A stretch of DNA of 64,000 bases from Gammaproteobacteria bacterium (GCA_003132025.1 PKWJ01000056.1:82737-146736); one strand, 5' to 3'. Counted from the stretch's first letter, positions 1 to 9,015 are shown. The notes: generated from the letters alone by a model not told the origin. Numbers and translations are program-made.

Positions 1-350
1 CCGTCCTTCTTTTGGAGGCTCCTGGTGGTACTGTGATTGATGCGCTTCAACGACAGCGTGTCATAGTCGGCTGAACCGATGATCGGATAATCCTTGCCGT
101 CATACTTGAAGGTCGAGTGCCCGGAAACCGCTGATCCATCCGCGGCGACACCAGTAACCGTGAGCGCCGTGCCGTCGGGTGTGTCGGCATAGGTCCGCGT
201 CTGGGATTTCGGCGCCGGGCCGGGTACGAATTTCGACTTCTCCAGGTTCAAGGTCCAGGTACCTGCCATCGACTCCGCCGCGAACGCGGGCGCGCCACTA
301 CCAAACGCCACCACGGTCCCGACAACCAGCACTTGCAACAGTTTGTTCAT
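1..350 (-). CDS. Secreted hypothetical protein, partial (3' end beyond window)
   Basis: This minus-strand frame starts at an ATG at 350 and runs off the left edge without a stop, so about 116 residues are visible. Residues 1-26 form a typical Sec signal peptide (MNKLLQVLVVGTVVAF... ending near AFA-AES). The mature start contains GTWTLNLEKSKF, a pattern seen in small exported lipocalin-like proteins of unknown function. A Shine-Dalgarno-like GGAAAG lies just upstream. No catalytic motif is visible and I assign no function. The 165 bp between this gene and the next minus-strand gene hold nothing I recognise. Confidence 0.7.
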   Translation of the reverse strand, partial: MNKLLQVLVVGTVVAFGSGAPAFAAESMAGTWTLNLEKSKFVPGPAPKSQTRTYADTPDGTALTVTGVAADGSAVSGHSTFKYDGKDYPIIGSADYDTLSLKRINHSTTRSLQKKD

Positions 351-515
351 AGAATCTTTCCTTGCCAGCAACTTTTCTGACTTGATTTGCCCGTAATCGG
401 CGCGGAGTCCTCGACCTCGGCGCCGATCGGGCGGCGAGTATGCACTCGCCGGCGGGCCGATCGCAATGTCGCGTTCGACGCCGTCTCGATTCCGGCGGGC
501 AATCCGCGGCGGGTT

Positions 516-911
516 CTACTTGCCGGGCTGCTCCGGCATTCTTATGCGCCACGGCGGGTTCAATCGATTAGCACCTGCCCAATAGATACATATAGTGTTA
601 CCCGAAGGATCGATCAGTCTGGCTTCGCGCCATAACCAGGCCTCATCGCGGGGCTCCTGCAGGAATGCGATACCGTCACGTTGCAACTGCGAAACCGTCT
701 GGTCTAAAAGACGAGTCTCGAAATAGACAACCGCGCTGGAGGGTGATTGGGGTTTGTCGGCCAGGTGAACGGAAAACGTGCTGTCGCCTTCGGGACACTT
801 GAAGCGAGCGTAATGTGGCGAACGCACTATCAGCTCGAGTCCCAGGCGTTGATAAAACTCAACCGATTCATCAATATCCGTTGCCGGTAAGGTGACCTGA
901 TTAAGATTCAT
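516..911 (-). CDS. VOC (glyoxalase/bleomycin-resistance) family protein
   Basis: The 131-residue product has the length of a single vicinal-oxygen-chelate protein. The N-terminal beta-alpha-beta module reads NLNQVTLPATDIDESVEFYQ, and the C-terminal half carries DPSGNTICIYW, the family's usual DP-G-N-i-y ending. Members are metal-dependent isomerases, dioxygenases or antibiotic-binding proteins; nothing here identifies the substrate. The start codon overlaps, on the opposite strand, the first ATG available to the PQQ dehydrogenase at 910. One of the two genes therefore probably starts further in, most likely the dehydrogenase. Confidence 0.8.
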   Translation of the reverse strand: MNLNQVTLPATDIDESVEFYQRLGLELIVRSPHYARFKCPEGDSTFSVHLADKPQSPSSAVVYFETRLLDQTVSQLQRDGIAFLQEPRDEAWLWREARLIDPSGNTICIYWAGANRLNPPWRIRMPEQPGK

Positions 912-3081
912 GACGGCTGCGTTAACATCGTGGATCGTGGACCCAAACTCTACCTTATTCCGCGCCCGTCCCGGTCAGACAACATCCGCGTGCATCGCTA
1001 TCGCCATGTTACTGGTCGTAGCGTGGCCCACGGCTTTCGCGGCGCGAGCGTCGGTAGACGCAACGAGGCTCGACCACGCCGCCTCCGATCCGGCGAACTG
1101 GATGAGCTACGGCCGCACCTACGATGAGCAGCGATTCAGTCCACTGGCGCAGATAAACGCCGACAACGTGCGGCAACTCGGCCTGGCCTGGTACGCGGAT
1201 CTGGACACCAACCGGGGCCAGGAGGCGACGCCCCTGGTCGTCGACGGCGTCCTCTACATCTCCACCGCCTGGAGCATGGTCAAGGCGTATGAGGCTGACA
1301 CCGGAAAACTCATCTGGGCGTTTGACCCGAAGGTCCCGCGCGAAATCGGGCCGGATATCTGTTGCGACGCGGTCAATCGCGGTGTCGCCGTGTGGAAAGG
1401 CAGGGTGTATGTAGGGACACTGGATGGCCGCTTGATCGCTCTGGACGCCGCAACCGGAACGCCTCAATGGACCGTACAGACGACGGACAGGTCCAAGCGC
1501 ATCACGATCACCCAGGCGCCACGCGTGGTGAAGGACCGCGTCATCATCGGTATGAGTGGCGGCGAGTACAACGTTCGTGGCTACATCTCCGCCTATGACG
1601 CGGCGTCGGGAAAATTGGCGTGGCGCTTCTTTACCGTTCCTGGCGATCCGTCGCAGCCGTTCGAGTCCCCCATCATGGCGAAGGCCGCGCGCACCTGGAG
1701 CGGGGAATGGTGGAAATTGGGCGGCGGCGGCACCACGTGGGACGCGATCGCCTACGATCCAGATTTGGACCTGCTCTACTTCGGAACGGACAACGGCGAT
1801 CCCTGGAACGCGAAATTTCGAAGCGATGACCGCGGCGACAATCTCTTCCTGACATCGATCATTGCCGTACGGCCCGAAACCGGGCAATACGTCTGGCACT
1901 ACCAGCTGGTACCCGGGGATGAGTGGGACTTCTCAGCCACGCAGCAGATCGTCCTCGCCGATGTACGAATTGCCGGAAAGCTGCGCAAGGTGCTGATGCA
2001 GGCCCCAAAAGACGGCTTCTTCTATGTGCTGGATCGTCGCACCGGTGAGCTCCTGTCAGCCAAGCCGTTCACCGTGGTGAACTGGGCGTCGGGCATCGAT
2101 TTGCGGTCCGGCCGACCGATTGAGAATCCGGCGGCCCGGTATTCGCGGACAGGAAAGCCATGGCTATCGCAACCGGGCGCCATGGGTGGGCACAGCTGGC
2201 AGCCGATGTCGTACAGCCCCGCGACCGGACTGGTGTACATCCCGACCAACGAAGCGGCCTTTCCCTACACGCCGGAGACCGTGTTTACCGCCAAGCCACG
2301 CGGAATGAACAACGGCCTGGACAAGCTGGCCGGCGATCTGCCGCCCGATCCGGCTGCGCGCTTGCAGATTGCGGCTGGCCTGAAAGGTTATGTGGTCGCA
2401 TGGAACCCGGCGCTTGCAAAGGAGGCGTGGCGCATCGATCTGAAGGGGCCCTGGAACGGTGGTGTGTTGAGCACCGCAGGCAATCTGCTGTTTCAGGGCA
2501 ACGCGTCGGGTGAGTTTGCAGCCTACCGCGCGGATAGTGGCGAGCGTCTATGGTCACTGCCGACGCAAACGGGTGTCATGGCGGGCCCGATGACATACGA
2601 GGTCGGCGGGGTCCAGTACGTTGCGGTACTTGCCGGTTGGGGCGGCGTGTTTCCGCTGGTCGCGGGGGAGCTTTCCGAAAAATCGGGCAAACAGCGCAAC
2701 GTCAGTCGCTTGCTGGTCTACAAGCTCGGCGGCAGCGCTTCACTTCCCGTCCAGCAGGGTGGCGAGCGCGCCCTGGACCCGCCGGCTGAAACTGCCGACG
2801 AGGACACGCTCAACACCGGCCATGCGCTCTATGCCAACTTCTGTTCCGACTGTCACGGCGCACGCGCTCACGGCGGCGGCGTCCTGCCCGATCTTCGCAC
2901 CAGCGGGCTGCTGGGGAGCGACGCCTGGTTCGACGTGGTACTCGATGGCGCGTTGAAGGCCAACGGCATGGCGTCATTCGCAAACGTGCTCGACCATCGC
3001 CAGGCTGCTGCCGTGCGCTCCTGGGTCATATCGCTCGCACGCGCCGACAAGGCGGCCGAGGCGCTGACGCAGTCACCCTGA
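910..3081 (+). CDS. Quinohemoprotein (PQQ) alcohol dehydrogenase with C-terminal cytochrome c
   Basis: A 723-residue periplasmic PQQ-dependent alcohol dehydrogenase. An N-terminal hydrophobic export signal lies at about residues 28-46. The eight-bladed propeller follows, with the adjacent cysteine pair DICCDAVNRG (151-152) that forms the vicinal disulfide over PQQ, and the active-site stretch GDEWDFSATQ. The C-terminus carries a c-type haem site CSDCH (645-649) with a later Met-containing segment (NGMASF) as likely axial ligand. It should oxidise alcohols and pass electrons through its own haem to a cytochrome or azurin. The annotated ATG overlaps the divergent VOC start; the in-frame ATG at 1006 (MLLVVAWPTAFA) is a plausible alternative. 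No PQQ synthesis genes are in the window. Confidence 0.92.
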   Translation: MTAALTSWIVDPNSTLFRARPGQTTSACIAIAMLLVVAWPTAFAARASVDATRLDHAASDPANWMSYGRTYDEQRFSPLAQINADNVRQLGLAWYADLDTNRGQEATPLVVDGVLYISTAWSMVKAYEADTGKLIWAFDPKVPREIGPDICCDAVNRGVAVWKGRVYVGTLDGRLIALDAATGTPQWTVQTTDRSKRITITQAPRVVKDRVIIGMSGGEYNVRGYISAYDAASGKLAWRFFTVPGDPSQPFESPIMAKAARTWSGEWWKLGGGGTTWDAIAYDPDLDLLYFGTDNGDPWNAKFRSDDRGDNLFLTSIIAVRPETGQYVWHYQLVPGDEWDFSATQQIVLADVRIAGKLRKVLMQAPKDGFFYVLDRRTGELLSAKPFTVVNWASGIDLRSGRPIENPAARYSRTGKPWLSQPGAMGGHSWQPMSYSPATGLVYIPTNEAAFPYTPETVFTAKPRGMNNGLDKLAGDLPPDPAARLQIAAGLKGYVVAWNPALAKEAWRIDLKGPWNGGVLSTAGNLLFQGNASGEFAAYRADSGERLWSLPTQTGVMAGPMTYEVGGVQYVAVLAGWGGVFPLVAGELSEKSGKQRNVSRLLVYKLGGSASLPVQQGGERALDPPAETADEDTLNTGHALYANFCSDCHGARAHGGGVLPDLRTSGLLGSDAWFDVVLDGALKANGMASFANVLDHRQAAAVRSWVISLARADKAAEALTQSP

Positions 3082-3111
3082 ATCCTCATGGCAGCGCGTA
3101 CAATGCGCGGC

Positions 3112-4014
3112 ATGAATAGCGAGCTCTGGCCTGAGCTACCGTACGCGGCGTGGCAGGATACCTATGCGACCCTGCACATGTGGTCGCAGATCGTCGGCAA
3201 GATCGCGCTGGCGCAGGCGCCCCCGATCAACCAGTCCTGGGGCGTCTCGCTGCACCTGACGGCGCGAGGTCTCACGACCAGCAATCTGCCGCACGGCAGC
3301 CGCACGTTCAGCATCGAGTTCGACTTCGTCGACCACCGGCTGGTCATCCGCACCACGGATGGCAATGAACGGGCACTGCCGCTCAACGCACGTTCAGTGG
3401 CACAGTTCTATAGCGAGGTCATGGATGCGATGCGCAGCATGGCTCTGCCGGTGACGATTCGGACGATGCCGGTGGAAATTCCGGCGCCAATCCGCTTCGA
3501 AGATGACACCGTGCATCATTCGTACGATCCGGAGTTCGCCCATCGGTTCTGGCGCATTCTTGTCCAGGCAGAGCGGGTGTTCACCGAATGTCGATGCCAG
3601 TTCATCGGTAAGTGCAGCCCGGTGCAGTTTTTCTGGGGCAGCTTCGATCTTGCGGTATCGCGATTTTCAGGCGCCACCGCGCCCGCGCGTGACGGGCCGG
3701 CATTCATGCGCGATGCTTATTCGCACGCGGTGATCAGTCACGGTTTCTGGCCTGGCAGCGGACCGCTGCTGGAACCTGCGTTCTACGGCTATTGCGTCCC
3801 GGAGCCGAAGGGCCTGAAGCAGGCATCGATACAGCCTGCGGCAGCCTATTACCATTCCGGCCTGAACGAATTCATCCTGCCGTACGAGGCGGTGCGCACT
3901 GCACCCTCCCCTGACCAGGCGATTCACGCATTTGTCGACAGCACCTACGCGCAGGCAGCGACCTTGGCGGGCTGGGATCGCGCTGCACTTGAAATAAGCG
4001 CTGTATCAGGCTGA
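3112..4014 (+). CDS. DUF5996 family protein
   Basis: This 300-residue protein has the DUF5996 signature at its N-terminus (WPELPYAAWQDTYATLHMW, then QIVGKIALAQAP, WGVSLHLTARGL and FSIEFDFVDH). The family is widespread and has no known function. I use the ATG at 3112 because the family begins with MxxxWPELPY; an in-frame ATG at 3088 would add eight residues. It sits about 30 bp after the PQQ dehydrogenase and may be co-transcribed. No signal peptide or membrane segment is seen, so it should be cytoplasmic. Confidence 0.8.
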   Translation: MNSELWPELPYAAWQDTYATLHMWSQIVGKIALAQAPPINQSWGVSLHLTARGLTTSNLPHGSRTFSIEFDFVDHRLVIRTTDGNERALPLNARSVAQFYSEVMDAMRSMALPVTIRTMPVEIPAPIRFEDDTVHHSYDPEFAHRFWRILVQAERVFTECRCQFIGKCSPVQFFWGSFDLAVSRFSGATAPARDGPAFMRDAYSHAVISHGFWPGSGPLLEPAFYGYCVPEPKGLKQASIQPAAAYYHSGLNEFILPYEAVRTAPSPDQAIHAFVDSTYAQAATLAGWDRAALEISAVSG

Positions 4015-4192
4015 ATCTCCTTGCACCGGTGGCGCCCGATCAGTCTGCCGGCGGGCACGCTGTTTCCATGCGCCCTTGCCAGACCGGTGCGACGCCCGTA
4101 AGGTGGCAAAAATTCATCATGCGGCCTTCGTCGTGCCGTCACACCCGAGCGGCATCATTTGCTACCTGTACCTGACTCAAGAGATCCATTCC

Positions 4193-4441
4193 ATGCCCCT
4201 CGAGCAGCAAAACCAGGACGATTTCAAGCAGCGCCGGCTGCAGCGGCTGGAGATGCGCTACCGGCGTGCGCACTTCGTCCTCGCCGGCGCCCAGGCGGTG
4301 TACGACTCGCTGCGCGCGACGCCGGTTGTCGATGAGCTGCGCCTGCGTCAGGCGCTGCAACGGGTGGAGCAGACGCGTGAACTGCTGCTGGACATCCAGT
4401 GCACCATCGAATACCTGGAAGACCAGGAGCGCGTCGCCTAG
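4193..4441 (+). CDS. Small helical hypothetical protein (82 aa)
   Basis: The frame is open from 4076, but the ATG at 4193 (MPLEQQNQDDFKQRRLQ), preceded by AAGAGATCC, is the likely start. The product is almost entirely charged and amphipathic helix (QRRLQRLEMRYRR, LRLRQALQRVEQTRELL), consistent with a coiled coil. It has no cysteine pair, signal peptide or membrane segment beyond this. I do not recognise the family. It ends 18 bp before the aminotransferase gene and is probably in the same transcript. Confidence 0.55.
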   Translation: MPLEQQNQDDFKQRRLQRLEMRYRRAHFVLAGAQAVYDSLRATPVVDELRLRQALQRVEQTRELLLDIQCTIEYLEDQERVA

Positions 4442-4459
4442 GCTCGCATCCCCTTGACC

Positions 4460-5656
4460 ATGCCGGCGCTGGATATCAAGCGGCTACGGTCTGAAACTCC
4501 CGGATGCGACCAGCGCATCCATCTCAACAATGCCGGCGCCGCACTCATGCCCGCTCCCGTGGTGCAGGCGATCCAGGATCACATCCTCCTGGAGAGCCGC
4601 ATCGGCGGTTACGAGGCGGCCGACGCACGTCACGATGCGATGCTGGCCGCCTATCAATCGGTCGCCGATCTGATCGGGACGCAGCCCAGGAACATCGCGT
4701 TTACCGAAAACGCGACCGCCTCGTTCAGCCTGGCGTTGTCGTCACTGCCGCTCGCGCGCGGCGACGTGATCCTGACGACCCGCAACGATTACGCCTCCAA
4801 CCAGATACAGTTGCTGTCGCTTCAGGCGCGTATCGGGGTGCAGATTATCAGAGCGCCTGATCGCAGCGCCGGTGGCGTGGACCTGCAGGCCATGGCGGAG
4901 TTGATCCACGGCGAGCGCGTCAGGCTGGTGTGCGTGACGCACGTGCCGACGAACTCCGGCCTGGTGCAGGACGTGCGGGCGATAGGTTCAGCGTGCCGGG
5001 ACGCGGGGGTGCTCTATCTGCTGGATGCCTGTCAGTCGATCGGCCAGTTGCCGCTCGATGTCGCGGACCTGGGATGCGATTTCCTCTCGGCCAGCGCGCG
5101 CAAATACCTGCGCGGCCCGCGCGGCGCGGGCTTTCTATACGTCTCGGATCGGGCACTGGATCAGGGCTTGGAGCCGCTGTTCATCGACATGAGGGGAGCG
5201 GATTGGATCGGGGAGAACCGCTATCGCGCCGTGGCGGATGCGAAACGCTTCGAGAACTGGGAGTCCGCCTGGGCGCTGGTACTGGCGACCGGGGAAGCGG
5301 CCCGATACGCGATGGCCGTGGGGATGGAAGCCATCAGCCGGCGAGTGATCGGCCTGGGGCAACGGCTCCGCGAGCAGCTCGCAAGCATCGACCAGGTGCG
5401 GGTGCTCGATCGCGGCAGCGAGCTATGCGGCATCGTCTCCGCCGCCATCGAGGGCCGCGACCCCGGCGAACTGGTGACCGCGCTGCGCGCTCGCGGCATC
5501 AATACGTCGGCGCAGCGACAGGAGTACGCGCTGCTCGATTACGATGACAAGCGCATCACGGCGTCGCTGCGCATATCACCGCATTACTACAATACCGAAG
5601 AAGAAATCGATCAGGCGCTGTCGGCCATTCGGGAGATACTGCAGGGGCGGCGGTAA
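4460..5656 (+). CDS. Aminotransferase class V-fold PLP-dependent enzyme
   Basis: A 398-residue fold-type I PLP enzyme of the class V group (cysteine desulfurase, isopenicillin N epimerase, EgtE-like). Visible are the N-terminal IHLNNAGAALMP, the LLDACQSIGQLPLDV motif with the PLP-nitrogen Asp, and SASARKYLRGPRG, where Lys 215 should form the Schiff base. The C-terminal small domain ends with LRISPHYYNTEEEID, typical of this group. The catalytic Cys loop of IscS-type desulfurases is not evident, so a transaminase, lyase or epimerase role is as likely as sulfur transfer. The TTG at 4454 is an alternative start, but ATG 4460 is better. Confidence 0.85.
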   Translation: MPALDIKRLRSETPGCDQRIHLNNAGAALMPAPVVQAIQDHILLESRIGGYEAADARHDAMLAAYQSVADLIGTQPRNIAFTENATASFSLALSSLPLARGDVILTTRNDYASNQIQLLSLQARIGVQIIRAPDRSAGGVDLQAMAELIHGERVRLVCVTHVPTNSGLVQDVRAIGSACRDAGVLYLLDACQSIGQLPLDVADLGCDFLSASARKYLRGPRGAGFLYVSDRALDQGLEPLFIDMRGADWIGENRYRAVADAKRFENWESAWALVLATGEAARYAMAVGMEAISRRVIGLGQRLREQLASIDQVRVLDRGSELCGIVSAAIEGRDPGELVTALRARGINTSAQRQEYALLDYDDKRITASLRISPHYYNTEEEIDQALSAIREILQGRR

Positions 5657-5671
5657 CTGCGCGGTCAATGC

Positions 5672-6583
5672 CTACAGAGGGGGGTCGGCCGGCAGTGCGG
5701 TGGGTACATTGTCGGTCGCGATCTGCCCGGACCGATGCGCGCGCAACATGACATACAGCCCGCTGCCCACGATCAGCACCGCGCCGACGATGGTCGCCAG
5801 CGGTGCGCGCGCCGACCACACCAGCCAGTCGAACATCGCGCCCCAGAGCAGTGCCGTGTAGTCGAACGGCGCGACCACCGAGGCCGGCGCCAGCACGAAC
5901 GCCTTGGTCAACAGATACTGTCCGACCGCGCCCGAAAGGCCTAAGCCGAATATCAGCACCCAATCGCTGCCCGCGATCGGACGCCAGCCCGGAAGCGCCA
6001 TGGCACCGCAGCCAACCGAGAGCGCGGCCAGAAACCAGAACACCATGCTTTCCGGCGTCTCGGTTGCCGCCATGAAGCGGGTCATCACATAGTTGACGGC
6101 GTAGCAGGCCGCCGATCCGAGTGCGGCGAACGCGACACCGAGCGGCAGGCCTTGCGGAGAAGGCCGCAGCACGCACACCGCACCCAATAGTCCCACCGTC
6201 ACCGCGATCCAGCCGCCGAGACTCACCTGTTCCTTCAATAGCAGCACCGACAGCGCGGTCACCAGCAACGGCGCCACCATATACAGCGTGTAGACGTTTG
6301 AGAGTGACGAGCCACGAAGGGCGTAGGTGAAGCCGACCATCATCAGGATCGCCAGCGCGCCACGCAACAGGTGCAGGTCCCAGCGTCGGATCCGCAGCCG
6401 GCCCAGTCGCCCGCGCGCGATCAGCGGCACCAGCACGAACGGAATTGAAGCGATACCGCGCAGCGTGCTGACCTGCATCGCGCTGTAATGCGGCGTGAGC
6501 AGTTTGAGCAGGACGTCCAGCACCGAAAGAAAAGCCACGGCCATCAGCATGCGGGAGATCGCGCGGGTGTATGTTCCTGCCAT
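5672..6583 (-). CDS. DMT-superfamily transporter (EamA family)
   Basis: This 303-residue integral membrane protein has about ten hydrophobic segments arranged as two repeated EamA halves. The first half contains LKLLTPHYSAMQVSTLRGIASIPF and the second VNYVMTRFMAATETPESMVFWF. Proteins of this type export metabolites or amino acids; the substrate cannot be read from sequence. It converges on the aminotransferase with only about 15 bp between stops. A longer overlapping minus-strand frame (5556-6800) is a shadow. Confidence 0.88.
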   Translation of the reverse strand: MAGTYTRAISRMLMAVAFLSVLDVLLKLLTPHYSAMQVSTLRGIASIPFVLVPLIARGRLGRLRIRRWDLHLLRGALAILMMVGFTYALRGSSLSNVYTLYMVAPLLVTALSVLLLKEQVSLGGWIAVTVGLLGAVCVLRPSPQGLPLGVAFAALGSAACYAVNYVMTRFMAATETPESMVFWFLAALSVGCGAMALPGWRPIAGSDWVLIFGLGLSGAVGQYLLTKAFVLAPASVVAPFDYTALLWGAMFDWLVWSARAPLATIVGAVLIVGSGLYVMLRAHRSGQIATDNVPTALPADPPL

Positions 6584-6662
6584 GGCGTGAGCTTAACCCG
6601 CCGCGAGCGATCAGCGGGGGCTGGCTGGCCCGAGTGCCACCATCGGCCGCTATACTCGCGAC

Positions 6663-7295
6663 ATGCCACGGGCACTGCGTGTTTTTGTTCTGCTCCTGCT
6701 CGCGGCATGCAGCACCGTGCCGCCGCGCCCGCTGCCGCCGCCCGGCGCCCAGACAGCGGACAATAGCGCGGTCATTTACGTCATCAGGCGCAAGTGGCAT
6801 GTCGATGTCGGTTTCGCGGCGGCGGATCTGCAGCCGCCGTTGGCCTCACTGCGTGCGGATTTTCCCGCGACCCGCTATCTGCTGTTCGGTTTCGGCGATC
6901 GCCACTATCTGCTGGACAGGGACCGGGGATTCGGCGGCATGTTGGCGGCGCTTTGGCCCGGCCCCGGGCTGATGCTGGTAACCAGCGTAGCAACGACGTT
7001 GCAGGCCGCATTCGGTGACGTCAATGTAATTGAGATTCCAGTCACCCCGGCGCACGCCGCCGAAGCGCAGGCGTTCGTGTGGCAGAGCCTGGCGGCAGCC
7101 AATGGCGCCATCGCTCCCCTACTCACCGGACCGTATGACGACAGCCTGTATTACGCGAGCTCTGATCGCTACTCGGCGCTGCATACCTGCAACACCTGGG
7201 CCGCAGAAACTCTGCACGCGGCGCATCTGGCGGTACATTCCGAGGGCGTCGAGTTTGCGGGCCAGCTGTGGCGGCAGGCGCAGCGCCTGCCCTGA
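6663..7295 (+). CDS. DUF2459 (TIGR02117-like) lipoprotein
   Basis: The 210-residue product begins MPRALRVFVLLLLAACST, a lipoprotein signal whose lipobox LAAC places the lipidated Cys at residue 16. The rest matches the DUF2459 pattern: VIYVIRRKWHVDVGF near the start, FGFGDRHYLLD, and near the end SALHTCNTWAAETLHAA. Conserved His (KWHVD), Cys and His residues in these motifs resemble a Cys/His hydrolase arrangement, but the family is uncharacterised. It stands alone, divergent from the DMT permease. Confidence 0.8.
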   Translation: MPRALRVFVLLLLAACSTVPPRPLPPPGAQTADNSAVIYVIRRKWHVDVGFAAADLQPPLASLRADFPATRYLLFGFGDRHYLLDRDRGFGGMLAALWPGPGLMLVTSVATTLQAAFGDVNVIEIPVTPAHAAEAQAFVWQSLAAANGAIAPLLTGPYDDSLYYASSDRYSALHTCNTWAAETLHAAHLAVHSEGVEFAGQLWRQAQRLP

Positions 7296-7361
7296 AGCTC
7301 GGGCGCCGACCCGCTGCGAATCAACACACCGCCGGGGCCGCGCACCGCCGACTCCGTCAGC

Positions 7362-7526
7362 TCAATTGCAGGGCGGATGAGTGCCGTCCGAGCAGACCAC
7401 CGTCGTGCCCGAGTCCGCCGGCACAACCACAGTCGTAGTGCTCTTTTGTGGCGCCGGAGGGCTGCTGCTGCTGATGCAGCCCGATATCCCGGCGAGCAAG
7501 ACCAGCGAAGCCAATAGCATTTTCAT
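7362..7526 (-). CDS. Small lipoprotein (54 aa)
   Basis: Read on the minus strand from ATG 7526, this short gene gives MKMLLASLVLLAGISGC followed by ISSSSPPAPQKSTTTVVV and a tail with two more cysteines (VVCSDGTHPPCN). The lipobox is ISGC, with lipidation expected at Cys 17. AAGAGG precedes the start. Similar tiny lipoproteins with Ser/Pro/Val-rich linkers and a C-terminal CxDGxxPPC are common in this group, but no function is known. It converges on the DUF2459 gene. Confidence 0.65.
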   Translation of the reverse strand: MKMLLASLVLLAGISGCISSSSPPAPQKSTTTVVVPADSGTTVVCSDGTHPPCN

Positions 7527-7791
7527 GATGAATCCTCTTACTTCCCTGAACAGATTTAACCCGCAACCAGCATGCGGCTCGCGCGCGACGCGTTGAACTG
7601 GTCAGCGCCCGGTACCCAACGTCGGTCGCTTCCTACATTTGCGCAATTACCGCATCACGCCCGTCATCGAAGCGTGGTTGATGCGTCGCGGATGAATGCG
7701 CGCTGAACGCGGCGCCGGTTTACCAGCCGCGCTTGTTGCGTATCGACGCGATCGTTAACATCCGATAAAGCCACGATGTGAGAAAACGCAG

Positions 7792-8256
7792 ATGCCCAGG
7801 ATCAACCCGCTCGTTGCGCCCCAAGGCTCCGGCACACGTTATCCCGCCCCGTTCGATCAACCCTGCAGGAATCGCAAATGGCGCCGCCTGGGTGAAGCGG
7901 CCGGACTGACGCAGTTCGGTGTCAACCTGCTGCGCCTGGCTCCCGGTGTCTGGTCGAGCCAGCGACACTGGCACTCGCACGAAGACGAGTTTGTCTACGT
8001 GCTGCAGGGGGAAGTTGTGCTGGTCACCGACGCAGGCGAGCAGCCACTACGGGCCGGAGACTGCGCGGGTTTCAAGGCCGGAGTGCGCGACGGGCATTGT
8101 TTTCAGAATCGATCGCAGCAGGATGCCGAGCTGCTGGTCGTGGGCTCGCGCATCGACGAGGATCATGGCGAATATCCGGATATCGACATGGTGTTTACCG
8201 CCGGGCGTTATTCGGGCAAGGGCGGCTATCGGCGCAAAGACGGATCGCCCTATTAG
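7792..8256 (+). CDS. Cupin-domain protein
   Basis: A 154-residue single cupin. Motif 1 is HWHSHEDEFVYVLQGE, with the metal-binding His/His/Glu, and motif 2 is GDCAGFKAGVRDGHCF, with the last His. The N-terminal extension and C-terminal GGYRRKDGSPY resemble the cupin group seen as putative metal-dependent isomerases or transcription partners. A metal-binding enzymatic role is likely, but the substrate is unknown. It is flanked by unrelated minus-strand genes. Confidence 0.8.
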   Translation: MPRINPLVAPQGSGTRYPAPFDQPCRNRKWRRLGEAAGLTQFGVNLLRLAPGVWSSQRHWHSHEDEFVYVLQGEVVLVTDAGEQPLRAGDCAGFKAGVRDGHCFQNRSQQDAELLVVGSRIDEDHGEYPDIDMVFTAGRYSGKGGYRRKDGSPY

Positions 8257-8295
8257 CGCCAGGCGTGAGCCGCGGCCGGCGCCACCTGACGCGGC

Positions 8296-8566
8296 TCAAT
8301 TCAATCTGAAATCCGGCATGACGATGCTGTAGGCGCTATAGCGCATCTCGCTCCAGGCGAGCTGCGGCAGCGCCCGGCCCGCAAACAGGGGAATCGTGAC
8401 CGGCGTGAAGCGTATCCGGATGCGGATCGCCCGTCGCCCCTCGGTAGGCATCCGCGCCCACCGGAATCAGCGGCGGCTCGGCCGCGACTGCCGACGCCGT
8501 GGCAAGGGCGGCGGCAATGATTATCGTGATAGCCTTCACGCCGCGCCTCGGCGAGTTAACATGCAT
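8296..8566 (-). pseudogene. Frameshifted remnant of a secreted protein
   Basis: On the minus strand a start at 8566 (or GTG 8536) gives a clear signal peptide (VKAITIIIAAALATASAVAA) and then EPPLIPVGADAYRG, after which that frame turns into nonsense. The frame next to it reads as good protein from about 8460 to a stop at 8296, with RIRFTPVTIPLFAGRALP and MRYSAYSIVMPDF. The two halves look like the start and end of one exported protein joined by a frameshift, probably with an internal deletion. I do not know the family. Confidence 0.4.
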
Positions 8567-8643
8567 TCGAGCCTCAGACTTGGCCCGGGCGGCGGGCTGG
8601 CACTAAGATAGCAACCCGACCACTCACCTGGGATCAAATCATC

Positions 8644-9015
8644 ATGAAATTGTTCATTGCCACTGCGGCGTTTGTCGTGCTGACGGCAGGGCCGGTCTAT
8701 GCCGACTGTCCGTACCCGGCCCCGCCGGAAAAGATCCCGGATGGCAATACGGCCACGTTGAGCGAAATGGTCGCCGTCAAGAAGCAGGTTTCCGACTATG
8801 ACGCGGCGATCGGCGTCTACCTCGACTGCATCAAACAGGAACATGAGGACGCGCTGACCAAGGGTGGCGACAAGATAACCGATAAACAGAAAGAAGAACT
8901 GGACCATGTGGAGACCTCGAGGCACAACGCCGCCGTGGCCCAGCTGCAAAGCATCGCCGACCGCTTCAACGAACAGGTTCGGGTCTACAAGGCGAAAAAC
9001 GCCAAAAAGGAATAA
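8644..9015 (+). CDS. Secreted small helical protein
   Basis: The 123-residue product starts MKLFIATAAFVVLTAGPVYA, a signal peptide with cleavage expected after VYA. The mature part begins DCPYPAPPEKIPDGNTAT and continues as charged helix (LSEMVAVKKQVSDYDAAIGVY). It has a conserved-looking Cys pair (DCPYP and LDCIKQ). It resembles exported proteins of unknown function found in gammaproteobacteria. There is no enzymatic motif. It stands alone and ends 30 bp before the converging S9 peptidase. Confidence 0.65.
   Translation: MKLFIATAAFVVLTAGPVYADCPYPAPPEKIPDGNTATLSEMVAVKKQVSDYDAAIGVYLDCIKQEHEDALTKGGDKITDKQKEELDHVETSRHNAAVAQLQSIADRFNEQVRVYKAKNAKKE

Noticed and set aside
1009-1899. A 296-codon minus-strand frame inside the PQQ dehydrogenase gene
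   Set aside because: It is antisense to a gene with full family motifs, and its product has Arg/Gly-rich shadow composition.
5556-6800. A 414-codon minus-strand frame over the DMT permease
   Set aside because: It is in a different frame from the clear membrane protein at 5672-6583 and has an Arg-rich product without motifs.
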